This document shows positions 54,096 to 62,001 of a stretch of 64,000 bases of DNA, piece by piece; position 1 is the stretch's first letter, and each line of letters opens with the position of its first letter. The DNA lies in contig NZ_QLTT01000009.1 in assembly GCF_003269295.1 (NCBI RefSeq), forward strand, positions 62,001 to 126,000. Reading direction: 5' to 3'. A program made the position numbers and the translations under genes. Origin of the DNA: Lentzea atacamensis (GTDB taxonomy: Bacteria; Actinomycetota; Actinomycetes; Mycobacteriales; Pseudonocardiaceae). The notes beneath the pieces are model-generated. The model ran no database searches and was not told where the DNA came from. It saw nothing but the letters and a program-made list of their open reading frames with translations.

Positions 54096-54575
54096 TCATC
54101 GTTTGTTCCCGTCCGCGGTGATCAGCAGGTAATCCGACAGCAGGACCAGCGCTTTTTCAACGGCTGTGAAACGCACCGCTTTCCGGTCGCCACTAACAGT
54201 GATTGTCCGCACTGTGGACACTCCAGGACCGCTCAAGCCGATGTGGACCGTTCCTGGAGCGACTCCATCCTGCGGATCGGGGCCTGCGACCCCGGTCAGT
54301 CCGATCCCCCAGTCCGATTTGCACCGGTTCCGGGCTCCCTCGGCCAGTTGGATCGCAACATCGGGGTGCACGGCTCCGTGCTCGTCGAGCAACTGCTGAT
54401 CCACGCCCGCGAGCTCGTGCTTGAGCTCGGTGGCGTAGACGATCAACCCACCGCGGACCACGGCACTCGCCCCCGGCGTGTCGACGATCGTCGCGCACAG
54501 CAGACCCGCGGTCAGCGACTCGGCGGTGGCAACGGTCTGCCCGCGCTCCTTCAGCAGTCCGACGACGTTGGTCAC
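54096..54575 (-). CDS. pncC: Nicotinamide-nucleotide amidase (CinA C-terminal domain, PncC)
   Basis: 159 residues, only the CinA C-terminal domain; the N-terminal MoaB-like half of full CinA is absent, as in other actinobacteria. Signatures are TVATAESLTAGLLCATIVDTPGAS (catalytic Ser), GGLIVYATELKHELAGV and GIGLTGVAGPDPQDGVAPGTVHIGL. It deamidates NMN for NAD recycling. It overlaps pgsA by 4 nt. Confidence 0.93.
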   Translation of the reverse strand: MTNVVGLLKERGQTVATAESLTAGLLCATIVDTPGASAVVRGGLIVYATELKHELAGVDQQLLDEHGAVHPDVAIQLAEGARNRCKSDWGIGLTGVAGPDPQDGVAPGTVHIGLSGPGVSTVRTITVSGDRKAVRFTAVEKALVLLSDYLLITADGNKR

Positions 54576-55150
54576 GCCACCGCCCTACCTGCGCGAGCTT
54601 TCAACTTGAACGCCCGGATGACGTAATCAATTCCCGTCACCACCGTGAGGGCCAGCGCGGCGGCCATGATCACCCACGCGATGATCGCGATGACGTCGTT
54701 CTGCGGCAGCAGGAACAACCCGATCGCAATGATCTGCAGCAACGTCTTGGCCTTGCCGCCGCGGCTGGCGGGGATGACGCCGTAGCGGATCACCCAGAAC
54801 CGCAGCAGCGTCACGCCGACCTCGCGCACGGCGATGACGATCGTGATCCACCACGGCAGCACGTCGAGGATGCTGAGGCCCACCAGCGCGGACCCGGTCA
54901 GCGCCTTGTCCGCGATCGGGTCGGCGATCTTGCCGAAGTCGGTGATCAGCCCGTGCTTGCGGGCGAGCGTGCCGTCGATGTGGTCGGTGAAGCTCGCGAC
55001 GGCGAAGATCCCGAACGCGATGAGCCGCCACGTCGTGTCGAAGCCGCCCGCCGCGAACAGTGAGAGCAGGAAGACCGGAACCAGTGCCATCCGCGCCATC
55101 GTGAGGATGTTGGCGACGTTGAGCAGCGGGACCTTCCTGGCCTCCGTCAT
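54572..55150 (-). CDS. pgsA: CDP-alcohol phosphatidyltransferase (PgsA-type)
   Basis: 192 residues from ATG 55150, which overlaps the rimO stop as ATGA. The CDP-OH-P motif D-x2-DG-x2-AR-x8-G-x3-D-x3-D is visible in DHIDGTLARKHGLITDFGKIADPIADK. About six membrane helices follow the family pattern. It makes phosphatidylglycerol phosphate from CDP-diacylglycerol and glycerol 3-phosphate. Its place between rimO and pncC/clgR matches the mycobacterial pgsA3 locus. Confidence 0.95.
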   Translation of the reverse strand: MTEARKVPLLNVANILTMARMALVPVFLLSLFAAGGFDTTWRLIAFGIFAVASFTDHIDGTLARKHGLITDFGKIADPIADKALTGSALVGLSILDVLPWWITIVIAVREVGVTLLRFWVIRYGVIPASRGGKAKTLLQIIAIGLFLLPQNDVIAIIAWVIMAAALALTVVTGIDYVIRAFKLKARAGRAVA

Positions 55151-56559
55151 GTCCCCAGCACCTCGATCACTTCGACGACGAGGTCGACGCCCTCGGAGTC
55201 GACCACGCGGCACCGCACGAGGTCACCGCGCTTGAGGTCCTCGGCTTCGAGCACGATGCACTCGCCGTCGACCTCGGGCGCCTGGTGCTCGGCCCTGCCG
55301 ACGCAGTCGCTCTCGTCGTCCTCCTCGTGCTCGACCAGCACGACGACCTCGCTGCCGACGCGGTCCTCCGCGCGCTGGCTGGTCAGCTCCTCGACGAGGT
55401 TGCCGATGCGCTGGACCCGCTCCGCGATGGTGTCCGCGTCGAGCTTGCCGTCGAGGTTCTCGGCCTCGGTGCCGTCCTCGTCGGAGTAGCCGAAGATGCC
55501 GACCGCGTCGAGGCGCGCCTCGGTCAGGAACCGCTCCAGCTCCTGCAGGTCCTCCTCGGTCTCGCCCGGGAAGCCCACGATGAAGTTGCTGCGGATGCCC
55601 GCCTCCGGCGCGTGCTCGCGGATCTGCCACACGAGCTTGAGGAAGCTGTCGGTGTCGCCGAACCGGCGCATGCGCCGCAGCACGTTCTCGCTGGAGTGCT
55701 GGAACGACATGTCGAAGTAGTTCGCGACCTTCTCGGTCTTCGCGATGGCGGCCACCAGCGACGGCTTGGTCTCGGCCGGCTGCAGGTAGCTGACCCGCAC
55801 GCGCTCGACGCCCGGGATGCTCGCGAGGCGGGGCAGCAGCTGCTCCAGCGCGCCGTGCTCACGCGGCAGGTCCTTGCCGTAGCTCGTCGAGTTCTCGCTG
55901 ACGAGGAAGAGCTCCTTGACGCCGTTCTCGGCGAGCCACATGGCCTCGGCCACGACCTCGTCGGGGTGCCGCGACACGAACGCGCCGCGGAAGCTCGGGA
56001 TCGCGCAGAACGAGCACCGCCGGTCGCAGCCGCTCGCGATCTTCAGCGGGGCCACGGGGGCGTCGTCGAGCCTGCGGCGCTGGACCTTGGTGGGCCCCCA
56101 GCCGTGGCCGGGCACCTGGACGTCGGCGGCCGCCTCCTGGCGCTTCACCGGCGTGATGGGCAGCAGCGTGCGGCGGTCCACCGGCACGTGCGACTCGACC
56201 CGCTTGCCGTGCAGCACGTCGTCGAGGCGCTCGGCCAGGTCGTTGTACTGGTCGAAGCCGAGCACGGCCGCCGCCTCCGGCAGGCTGTCCGCGAGCTCCT
56301 TGCCGTACCGCTCGGCCATGCAGCCGACCGCGACGACCTTGGCGCCGGTGTCGGACGCGGCGAGCAGCGTGTCGACCGAGTCCTTCTTGGCCTGCTCAAC
56401 GAAGCCGCACGTGTTGACGACGACGACGTCCGCGCCCTCGTCCACCAGCTCCCAGCCGCCCTCGCCGAGGCGCCCGGCGAGTTCCTCGGAGTCGACCTCG
56501 TTGCGGGCGCAGCCCAGGGTCAGCAGCGACACGCGTCGCGGAGTGGTGGGAGAAGACAC
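55147..56559 (-). CDS. rimO: Ribosomal protein S12 methylthiotransferase RimO
   Basis: 470 residues. The N-terminal UPF0004 domain holds LLTLGCARNEVDSEELAGRL, NTCGFVEQAKKDSVDTLL and the third cluster Cys in VGCMAERYGKEL. The radical-SAM CxxxCxxC is CDRRCSFC. The segment IPSFRGAFVSRHPDEVVAEA is typical of RimO, and a C-terminal TRAM domain ends the protein. It thiomethylates Asp in ribosomal protein S12 and carries two Fe-S clusters. Confidence 0.97.
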   Translation of the reverse strand: MSSPTTPRRVSLLTLGCARNEVDSEELAGRLGEGGWELVDEGADVVVVNTCGFVEQAKKDSVDTLLAASDTGAKVVAVGCMAERYGKELADSLPEAAAVLGFDQYNDLAERLDDVLHGKRVESHVPVDRRTLLPITPVKRQEAAADVQVPGHGWGPTKVQRRRLDDAPVAPLKIASGCDRRCSFCAIPSFRGAFVSRHPDEVVAEAMWLAENGVKELFLVSENSTSYGKDLPREHGALEQLLPRLASIPGVERVRVSYLQPAETKPSLVAAIAKTEKVANYFDMSFQHSSENVLRRMRRFGDTDSFLKLVWQIREHAPEAGIRSNFIVGFPGETEEDLQELERFLTEARLDAVGIFGYSDEDGTEAENLDGKLDADTIAERVQRIGNLVEELTSQRAEDRVGSEVVVLVEHEEDDESDCVGRAEHQAPEVDGECIVLEAEDLKRGDLVRCRVVDSEGVDLVVEVIEVLGT

Positions 56560-56614
56560 GGCGCTCAGCGTAACCGGCCCAGGTCTCCCGCCTTCAATTG
56601 CTACGGTCCCGGCC

Positions 56615-57238
56615 GTGGACCTGTTCGTCTCGACCCGCCCGGACGGCTCTGGGTTCTACGGCTCGCCACCGCTCGCCCCCGGCGCCCGGTGCACGTTCGA
56701 CCCGGACGTGTTCTTCGCCCAGGTCCCACCACGCGAGCTCGACCCGTACGACGGGATGGTCGTGCACGAGAGTCCGCGCGACGTTGTGGCGTGGCCGTGC
56801 CGCATCTGGCGCGTGACGGACGTGGGCACGCCGGTGAGCGAACACCCTCATTTGAAGTTCTCTCGCGTCCGGGAACTGACAGGCGTCGAGGAAGTTCCGT
56901 CGTGGCAGTTCTTCGGCCCGCACGGCGACCAGGTGCTCACGATCCTCGACCAGGCCGCGCGGCTGCGCCAAGAGCAGGTGGACCGCATCGCGGCGATGGA
57001 CGGGACCCGTGAGCGGAGGCTGTACGAGAAGCACTGGGACGACGGCTGGGGCAACTCGTACCTGGAGGTGCACCGCGCAGTCGAACGCGCGGCCGAGTAC
57101 CGCGACGACGAGATGTGGCGAGACGCACGGGACTGCGCGGTCGCGGCGGCCTGGGGGCTGGAGCAGGACCTGTACACCCCCGCCGAACGCGAGGTGCTTG
57201 CCCGCCGGTGGACGTCCGTGATGGGCACTCATACTTGA
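56615..57238 (+). CDS. Unknown protein
   Basis: 207 residues from GTG 56615. TACGGT (56602-56607) lies 7 nt upstream and there is no ribosome site, so the mRNA is probably leaderless. It contains RPDGSGFYGSPPLAPGARCTFDPDVFFAQV, VVHESPRDVVAWPCRIWRV and a C-terminal helical part with DDGWGNSYLEVHRAVERAAEYRDDEMWRDARDCAVAAAWGLEQD. No signal peptide or membrane helix is present. I do not recognise the family. It lies 5 nt before argA and is probably co-transcribed with it. Confidence 0.75.
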   Translation: MDLFVSTRPDGSGFYGSPPLAPGARCTFDPDVFFAQVPPRELDPYDGMVVHESPRDVVAWPCRIWRVTDVGTPVSEHPHLKFSRVRELTGVEEVPSWQFFGPHGDQVLTILDQAARLRQEQVDRIAAMDGTRERRLYEKHWDDGWGNSYLEVHRAVERAAEYRDDEMWRDARDCAVAAAWGLEQDLYTPAEREVLARRWTSVMGTHT

Positions 57239-57243
57239 CGATC

Positions 57244-57744
57244 GTGACCAGTGGGGTAGTCGTGCGGCGCGCCCGCACCAGTGATGTGCGCGCCATGAAG
57301 GCGTTGATCGACGGGTACGCGGGGAAGGTCCTGCTGTCCAAACCGCTGGTCACCCTCTACGAGGCCGTCCAGGAGTTCTGGGTGGCCGAGGAGGACGGTG
57401 AGCTGCTCGGCTGCGGTGCCCTGCACGTGATGTGGGAGGACCTGGCCGAGATCCGCAGCGTCGCGGTCTCCCCCTTGGCGCTCGGCCGCGGCGTGGGTCA
57501 CCGGATCGTGGCGCAGCTCATCGCGACGGCCAAGGAGCTGCAGCTCGCGCGCATCTTCGTGCTGACGTTCGAGACCAAGTTCTTCGGCAAGCACGGGTTC
57601 GTGGAGATCGAGGGCACGCCGGTGAGCCCCGAGGTCTACGAGGAGATCATGCGGTCCGTCGACGAGGGTGTCGCCGAGTTCCTCGACCTGAGCTACGTGA
57701 AGCCGAACACCCTCGGCAACAGCCGGATGCTCCTGGAGTTGTAA
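57244..57744 (+). CDS. argA: Amino-acid N-acetyltransferase (ArgA-type GNAT)
   Basis: 166 residues from GTG 57244. The GNAT fold is seen in VRRARTSDVRAMKALIDGYAG, the acetyl-CoA loop SVAVSPLALGRGVGHRIVAQLI and LARIFVLTFETKFFGKHGFVEIEG. It matches the short actinobacterial NAGS type (mycobacterial Rv2747 beside pgsA3 and ftsK), which acetylates glutamate for arginine synthesis. Gene order supports this. Confidence 0.9.
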   Translation: MTSGVVVRRARTSDVRAMKALIDGYAGKVLLSKPLVTLYEAVQEFWVAEEDGELLGCGALHVMWEDLAEIRSVAVSPLALGRGVGHRIVAQLIATAKELQLARIFVLTFETKFFGKHGFVEIEGTPVSPEVYEEIMRSVDEGVAEFLDLSYVKPNTLGNSRMLLEL

Positions 57745-57769
57745 CTCTTCGAGTAATTACTCGAAGAGT
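57744..57769. promoter_or_regulatory. Perfect 26-bp palindrome upstream of the merR gene
   Basis: ACTCTTCGAGTAA and its exact complement abut without spacer, centred on AATT. It starts within the argA stop codon and ends 38 nt before the merR GTG. A -35-like TTGACT follows immediately (57771-57776) and CAAGAT (57795-57800) is a possible -10. It is probably the operator of the MerR regulator; it could also fold as an argA terminator. Confidence 0.75.
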
Positions 57770-57807
57770 CTTGACTCGACGAACCTGGGCACACCAAGAT
57801 TTGCGGT

Positions 57808-58659
57808 GTGCCCGAATCGCTGACCATCGACGAGCTCGCTGCCCGGATCGGCCTGCCCAGCAGCACCATTCGCATGTACCAGACGAAGGGTGTGCTGCAC
57901 GCGCCGAGAAGGCAGGGGCGCGTGGCGTTCTACGACGCCTCGCACGTCGAGCGGTTGACACTGGTCCAGCGGTTGCAGCAGCGGGGGTTCTCGCTGCCGG
58001 CGATCGCGGAGCTGATCACGGCACGCGAGAAGGGCGAGTCGGTCGCCGCGGTGCTCGGCATGGGCGAGGCCGAGGGACCCGACGACTGGGTTCGGATCAA
58101 GGTGCGCGACATCAAGCACCTGATTCCGATGGGAGACGTCCAACCGCGACTCCTCCTCCGGGCTATGCGGTTGGGCTTGGTGCGGTGGAAGTACGGCTGG
58201 CCGCACGCGCGTCGCTGGGCACTCGAAGCGGGCGGCAGGCTCGCCGGCCTCAGGGTGCCCAGCGATGACGTCATGGACAGCTTCACGCGCCTGCGCACGG
58301 CGACCGACGCGATCGCGGCGGACTTCGTGCGGTTGTTCGAGCAGCAGTTCTGGCCGGAGCTGGCCCGCAAGGCCGGTGACGAGAACCAGCTGGAGAACGT
58401 GCGGACGTTGCTCGTCGAGCTGACCTACACGGCGGAGACCGCGGTGGTGGGGACGCTGCGGGAGTCGATCAGGGACGCGGCGGAGGAGTTCGCGTCGCGG
58501 CACGGGTTGCTGCCCAGCGACGAGTTCCAGCCCGCGTGGGCGGAGCAGCCGCTGCCGCCGATCGCCGAGAAGATCGTCGATCCGGACGGGGAACTGCCGA
58601 GCGAGCAGGAGATCGAGTGTTTTCTGGCGAGGGGGGACGAGGATGAGCCTGGTCGCTGA
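57808..58659 (+). CDS. MerR-family regulator of the TOMM operon
   Basis: 283 residues from GTG 57808. The N-terminal MerR winged helix has LTIDELAARIGLPSSTIRMY, QTKGVLHAPRRQGRVAFYDASHVERLTLVQRLQQRGFSLPAIAEL. The long C-terminal effector region (about 100-283) is helical and has no metal-binding Cys pair. Its 3' end overlaps the leader-binding protein gene by 17 nt, so the regulator is translated with the biosynthetic genes. It probably senses a cellular ligand rather than a metal. Confidence 0.88.
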   Translation: MPESLTIDELAARIGLPSSTIRMYQTKGVLHAPRRQGRVAFYDASHVERLTLVQRLQQRGFSLPAIAELITAREKGESVAAVLGMGEAEGPDDWVRIKVRDIKHLIPMGDVQPRLLLRAMRLGLVRWKYGWPHARRWALEAGGRLAGLRVPSDDVMDSFTRLRTATDAIAADFVRLFEQQFWPELARKAGDENQLENVRTLLVELTYTAETAVVGTLRESIRDAAEEFASRHGLLPSDEFQPAWAEQPLPPIAEKIVDPDGELPSEQEIECFLARGDEDEPGR

Positions 58660-59431
58660 TCCCCGGTGGCACGCGCAGATGAGAGACGAAGGCCTGGTCG
58701 TCTACGCGGGCGCTGACCTCGCGTACCTGATTCCAGACCTGCCCAGGGCGGTGGCCGTGGCGCTGGCGGGACTGTTCGAGCCGGTTTTGAGGGGAGTGGC
58801 TCGAACGGTCGACGAAAGCCGGTTGGGGGAACCGGTTCGCCGGCACGTGGCCCAGCTGAGGACCCTGGGCGCTCTCCGCCCGGCGCGGTTGCCCGCTGAC
58901 GAGCGCAAGCCGATGGGGGTCGGCACGCGGTTCGTCGGCGAGGCACCCGCCGGGCTGGTGGAGCGGTTGCCGCAGAACGACGATCCGGACCTCTTGCTCG
59001 TTGTGCGGACCACCGGCACGTTGGTCGACCTGGTCGAGGTGGCGCGCACCACCGAGGTTCCGCACCTGTTGCTGGACCTCGCGTACCACCACACCGCCGC
59101 GATCGGGCCCCTCGTGGTGCCCGGCGCGGGCGCGTGCCTGGCGTGCCTCGCGGTGCGGGCGGGGCGGCGGTGGGGGGATCCGCCACCTCCCCCGCATCCG
59201 GGAGCGACGTCTTCGGACTTCCCGGTTTCTCTTGCGTTGCAAGCGGTTCAGAACATCCGCAACGGTTCGCTGGCGCTGCTGGACGCGGTCGTGACCGTCA
59301 ACCTCGACGAGTTCACGACGACGCGCGAGAGCGTGCTGCCCGCCGCCGACTGCGAGATCTGCCCGGCGCTTCCCGTCGGGCGCGTGTCGTTGCCCTGGGG
59401 GGACAGTGAAAGCGGTACAGCCACCACCTGA
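58643..59431 (+). CDS. TOMM leader-binding ocin-ThiF-like protein
   Basis: 262 residues; ATG 58643 has AGGGGGG upstream. The N-terminal winged-helix (RRE-like, about 1-85) contains DEGLVVYAGADLAYLIPDLP and LGEPVRRHVAQLRTLGALRPARL. A degenerate E1/ThiF-like domain follows (about 110-235), without an ATP-binding GxGxxG. Four Cys in two pairs, CLAC (165-168) and CEIC (237-240), look like the zinc site of E1-like cyclodehydratase partners. In split azoline systems this protein presents the precursor to YcaO. It overlaps the next ORF by 26 nt. Confidence 0.82.
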   Translation: MSLVADPRWHAQMRDEGLVVYAGADLAYLIPDLPRAVAVALAGLFEPVLRGVARTVDESRLGEPVRRHVAQLRTLGALRPARLPADERKPMGVGTRFVGEAPAGLVERLPQNDDPDLLLVVRTTGTLVDLVEVARTTEVPHLLLDLAYHHTAAIGPLVVPGAGACLACLAVRAGRRWGDPPPPPHPGATSSDFPVSLALQAVQNIRNGSLALLDAVVTVNLDEFTTTRESVLPAADCEICPALPVGRVSLPWGDSESGTATT

Positions 59432-59588
59432 ACCACTCGACGGCGTGGCCGGCGGGCTCGTGATGCTCGACCTGCTCGTCTGGGTCTTCTTCTTCGTCGT
59501 GGTCGTCGCCTGCGCGGCGGTCTTGTCGGGCCTGCTCACGGGCCTCGTCTTCGGTGCTGTCCACCTCTTGAGGAGGTCCAGGCGATGA
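59406..59588 (+). CDS. 60-residue membrane protein of the TOMM operon
   Basis: 60 residues from GTG 59406. A Pro-rich start (MKAVQPPPEPLDG) precedes a hydrophobic stretch of about 35 residues (LVMLDLLVWVFFFVVVVACA, then AVLSGLLTGLVFGAVHLL) and a basic end LRRSRR, so one or two membrane helices with a cytoplasmic C-terminus. Its TGA overlaps the ATG of the poly-Cys gene. It may be an immunity or export helper; no relatives are known to me. Confidence 0.65.
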   Translation: MKAVQPPPEPLDGVAGGLVMLDLLVWVFFFVVVVACAAVLSGLLTGLVFGAVHLLRRSRR

Positions 59589-60109
59589 CCACCGCGGTCC
59601 GGTTGCCCGACCAGTTCTCACCCGGTGCGGCCGCCGCGAACGCCGCGACGCCCACCTGTTGCTGTTGTTGTTGCTGTTGCGCGGTTTCCTCGGTCGGCGC
59701 CGCCGTGCACATCCCGGAAGCGCTGCACCAGGACACCAAAGAGCTCGAACGCCCGCGCAGCCTCCTGGTCCTGCCCGCCGCGCTCTACCCGCTGCTCGTC
59801 GTCGTGCTGCCGTTCGTCACGCTGGGCGAGGTCTTCGACCTCCACTGGGGTTGGTGGGTCGGCGGCTTCGGGGTGGCGCTCGGGTGGGCGGTCGCGTCCG
59901 GCGTCATCGCTCGATCGCCGAGGCCGGGGATGAGCGCGATACGGCTGCTCGGCTGGGCGTTCCTGTGGTGCGTCGAGCCGTTCGTCGTGCTGCCTCTGCT
60001 GGGACCGCTCGCCGAAGCCACGCACATCTCGGTGATCGCGGTGATCTACGTCGGCGGCGCATCGGCGTTCGGGTACCGGCTCTTCCGGCACTACCGGGGC
60101 AAGCGGTGA
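59585..60109 (+). CDS. Poly-Cys TOMM precursor fused to a membrane domain
   Basis: 174 residues; ATG 59585 has GAGGAGG eight nt upstream, a strong ribosome site. Residues 1-24 (MTTAVRLPDQFSPGAAAANA, then ATPT) resemble a leader. C25-C32 are eight consecutive cysteines (codons 59657-59680), followed by AVSSVGAAVHIPEA. This layout recalls streptolysin S precursors (CCCCC-TT-CC after a leader). From about residue 58 the protein has four hydrophobic segments and a basic C-terminus (FRHYRGKR). A precursor carrying a polytopic membrane domain is unusual. It overlaps the small membrane protein (ATGA) and YcaO (GTGA). Confidence 0.75.
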   Translation: MTTAVRLPDQFSPGAAAANAATPTCCCCCCCCAVSSVGAAVHIPEALHQDTKELERPRSLLVLPAALYPLLVVVLPFVTLGEVFDLHWGWWVGGFGVALGWAVASGVIARSPRPGMSAIRLLGWAFLWCVEPFVVLPLLGPLAEATHISVIAVIYVGGASAFGYRLFRHYRGKR

Positions 60110-61260
60110 AGACCGTCGCCGAGGCGCTGATCGAGCGCGCGGTCGGGTGGCGGCAGGGTGTCGTGTCACAGCTGCACCCCGTGCCGCACAGTCTGTCCGA
60201 TGTGGACATCGAGGGCTGGGCAGCGGTGCCGGAGCCCTTCGCGACCGGCGGCACTTCCGGCGGCACGACCCGGGTCGCGGCTGTTGCCGAAGCCCTGGAA
60301 CGGCACGCTGCCGCGCGTGCTCCGCTGGAGGTCGCGACCGACGGGGAGTGCTGGCCGTTGGAGCACTTCAGCCTGCACACCGTGGAACAGCGGGTTCGGG
60401 GCGACTACCGCTACCGCAGGGGATACGTCGACACGCGGTACACGCGGGCCTGGACGTTGCCCGGCAACTCCCCGATCCGCGTGCCGGCCGGGCTCGTCGG
60501 CCTGGACGCCTCACACGGTCTGCCCACGACCTCGTCCGGTCTGGCGGCAGGCCCGTCGACCACCAGCGCGTTGCTGAGGGCCACCCAGGAACTGGTCGAG
60601 CGCGACGCGTTCACCACGACGTGGCTGCATTCCATTGCACCACAACGGTTCGCTGCCGATCTTCCGCACGGCGCCCAGGCGTTCGACCTCACGCCCGACT
60701 ACAGCCCGCACCCGGTGATCGTCGTCGCCGGCTCCCTGCCGATCGCCGGCAAACCGCGGCCGACACTCGGCCTCGCCTGCCGCGCGACCGTGGCGGAGGC
60801 GCTGCGGAAGGCGTACGAGGAGTGGGTGCAGGGCACGGTGTTCATCGAGGTGTGGCTGGCGCGCAACGGTGATCAGCCCGTCTTGGACGTCACCGACTTC
60901 GACAAGCACGCGGTCTACTACGCGACCCACCCCGACGAGTGGGAAGCGCTGCCGTGGTGGAACGGCATCGAAACGGATCCGCCACCGGACGCGGCATGCC
61001 GTGGCGTCGCCGCTGAACTCACCGAGCTGGTGCACGCGCTGGACGACCGCGGCATCCGGCTCGCGTACCGGGAGCTCACCACGCCGGAACTGTCGGCGGT
61101 CGGCCTGCACTGCGTCCGCGTCCTCTCCCCCGACCTCGCGCCGCTGCACCCGGACCACCGCTGGCCGCACCTCGGCGGCCGCGTCCGCGAGCTGCACTGG
61201 CGCTACCCGCACGCCTCACCGGGCGTGTTCCCCAATCCAGCACCACATCCGTTGGGGTGA
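60106..61260 (+). CDS. YcaO-family azoline cyclodehydratase
   Basis: 384 residues from GTG 60106. YcaO ATP/Mg segments are seen in GGTTRVAAVAEALERHAAAR (ExxR-type helix), ATQELVERDAFTTTWLHSIA and AEALRKAYEEWVQGTVFIEV. The C-terminus is proline-rich (PGVFPNPAPHPLG), the form found in TOMM YcaO proteins. It activates amide backbones with ATP to cyclise Cys/Ser/Thr to azolines. The ocin-ThiF partner is encoded two genes upstream. Translationally coupled to the precursor. Confidence 0.92.
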   Translation: MKTVAEALIERAVGWRQGVVSQLHPVPHSLSDVDIEGWAAVPEPFATGGTSGGTTRVAAVAEALERHAAARAPLEVATDGECWPLEHFSLHTVEQRVRGDYRYRRGYVDTRYTRAWTLPGNSPIRVPAGLVGLDASHGLPTTSSGLAAGPSTTSALLRATQELVERDAFTTTWLHSIAPQRFAADLPHGAQAFDLTPDYSPHPVIVVAGSLPIAGKPRPTLGLACRATVAEALRKAYEEWVQGTVFIEVWLARNGDQPVLDVTDFDKHAVYYATHPDEWEALPWWNGIETDPPPDAACRGVAAELTELVHALDDRGIRLAYRELTTPELSAVGLHCVRVLSPDLAPLHPDHRWPHLGGRVRELHWRYPHASPGVFPNPAPHPLG

Positions 61261-61264
61261 TCGC

Positions 61265-61918
61265 GTGTTCGACGACTTCTGGGCCGCCAGCCGGTTCTCA
61301 CCGCTGCACCAGCGCAGGCTCGGCGAACGGCTGCGCGACTTCCGGCCGCAGCCGCCGTTGATCGACCCGCTGGAACTGCCTTCCGCGCCGCGACCGCTGC
61401 CGAAACCTCACGACCGGCTGCAGAAGCTGTTCCAGGCACGGAAGAGCACCCGCGAGTTCGCGCCGAAACCGTTGACGGACAAGCAACTCGGCGCAGTCCT
61501 CGGCGCGCTGGGCGACAACAGCCACCCGTCCGCCGGCGGCCTGTACCCGTTGCGCTGCTACGCGTTCGTGAACGATCGTGCCGTCCGCTACGACATCCGC
61601 CGGCACGCCCTGCAGGACATCGGCCCGGCGCCGGCGGATCTGGCGGAGATCCTCGGCACGCCCGAGGTGCCGCCGCTCGCGATCGTGCTGGTGCTGAAGG
61701 ACGACGAGGCGTTCGAGAAGTACGGCGAACGAGCGGGCAGGTTCGGCCTGATCGAGGCCGGCGCCGCCGCCCAGAGCATCTGCCTCCGTCTGGCAGAGCA
61801 GAAACTCGGCGGCTACCTGCTCGGCGGAGTAGCGGACCACGAGATGCTTCACTCACTCGGCTTACCGCGCGAACTTCGCGTGGCCACAGCGATCGCGTGC
61901 GGTCACCTGATCACCTGA
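61265..61918 (+). CDS. SagB-type FMN-dependent azoline dehydrogenase
   Basis: 217 residues from GTG 61265, 4 nt after ycaO. A nitroreductase fold is visible: LFQARKSTREFAPKPLTDKQLGAVLGALG (FMN-binding start), SHPSAGGLYPLRCYAFVN, and AGAAAQSICLRLAEQKLGGYLLGG. It oxidises azolines to thiazoles/oxazoles in TOMM pathways. With YcaO and the leader-binding protein it completes the core enzyme set. It is the last gene of the run of overlaps. Confidence 0.9.
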   Translation: MFDDFWAASRFSPLHQRRLGERLRDFRPQPPLIDPLELPSAPRPLPKPHDRLQKLFQARKSTREFAPKPLTDKQLGAVLGALGDNSHPSAGGLYPLRCYAFVNDRAVRYDIRRHALQDIGPAPADLAEILGTPEVPPLAIVLVLKDDEAFEKYGERAGRFGLIEAGAAAQSICLRLAEQKLGGYLLGGVADHEMLHSLGLPRELRVATAIACGHLIT

Positions 61919-62001
61919 CGTTCATCAGATCGTGTCTACCGAGGACTGTCGATCACACGCTACAACTGGCGAGACCCCGCTCACACACCGAGGAGCTCGC
62001 C

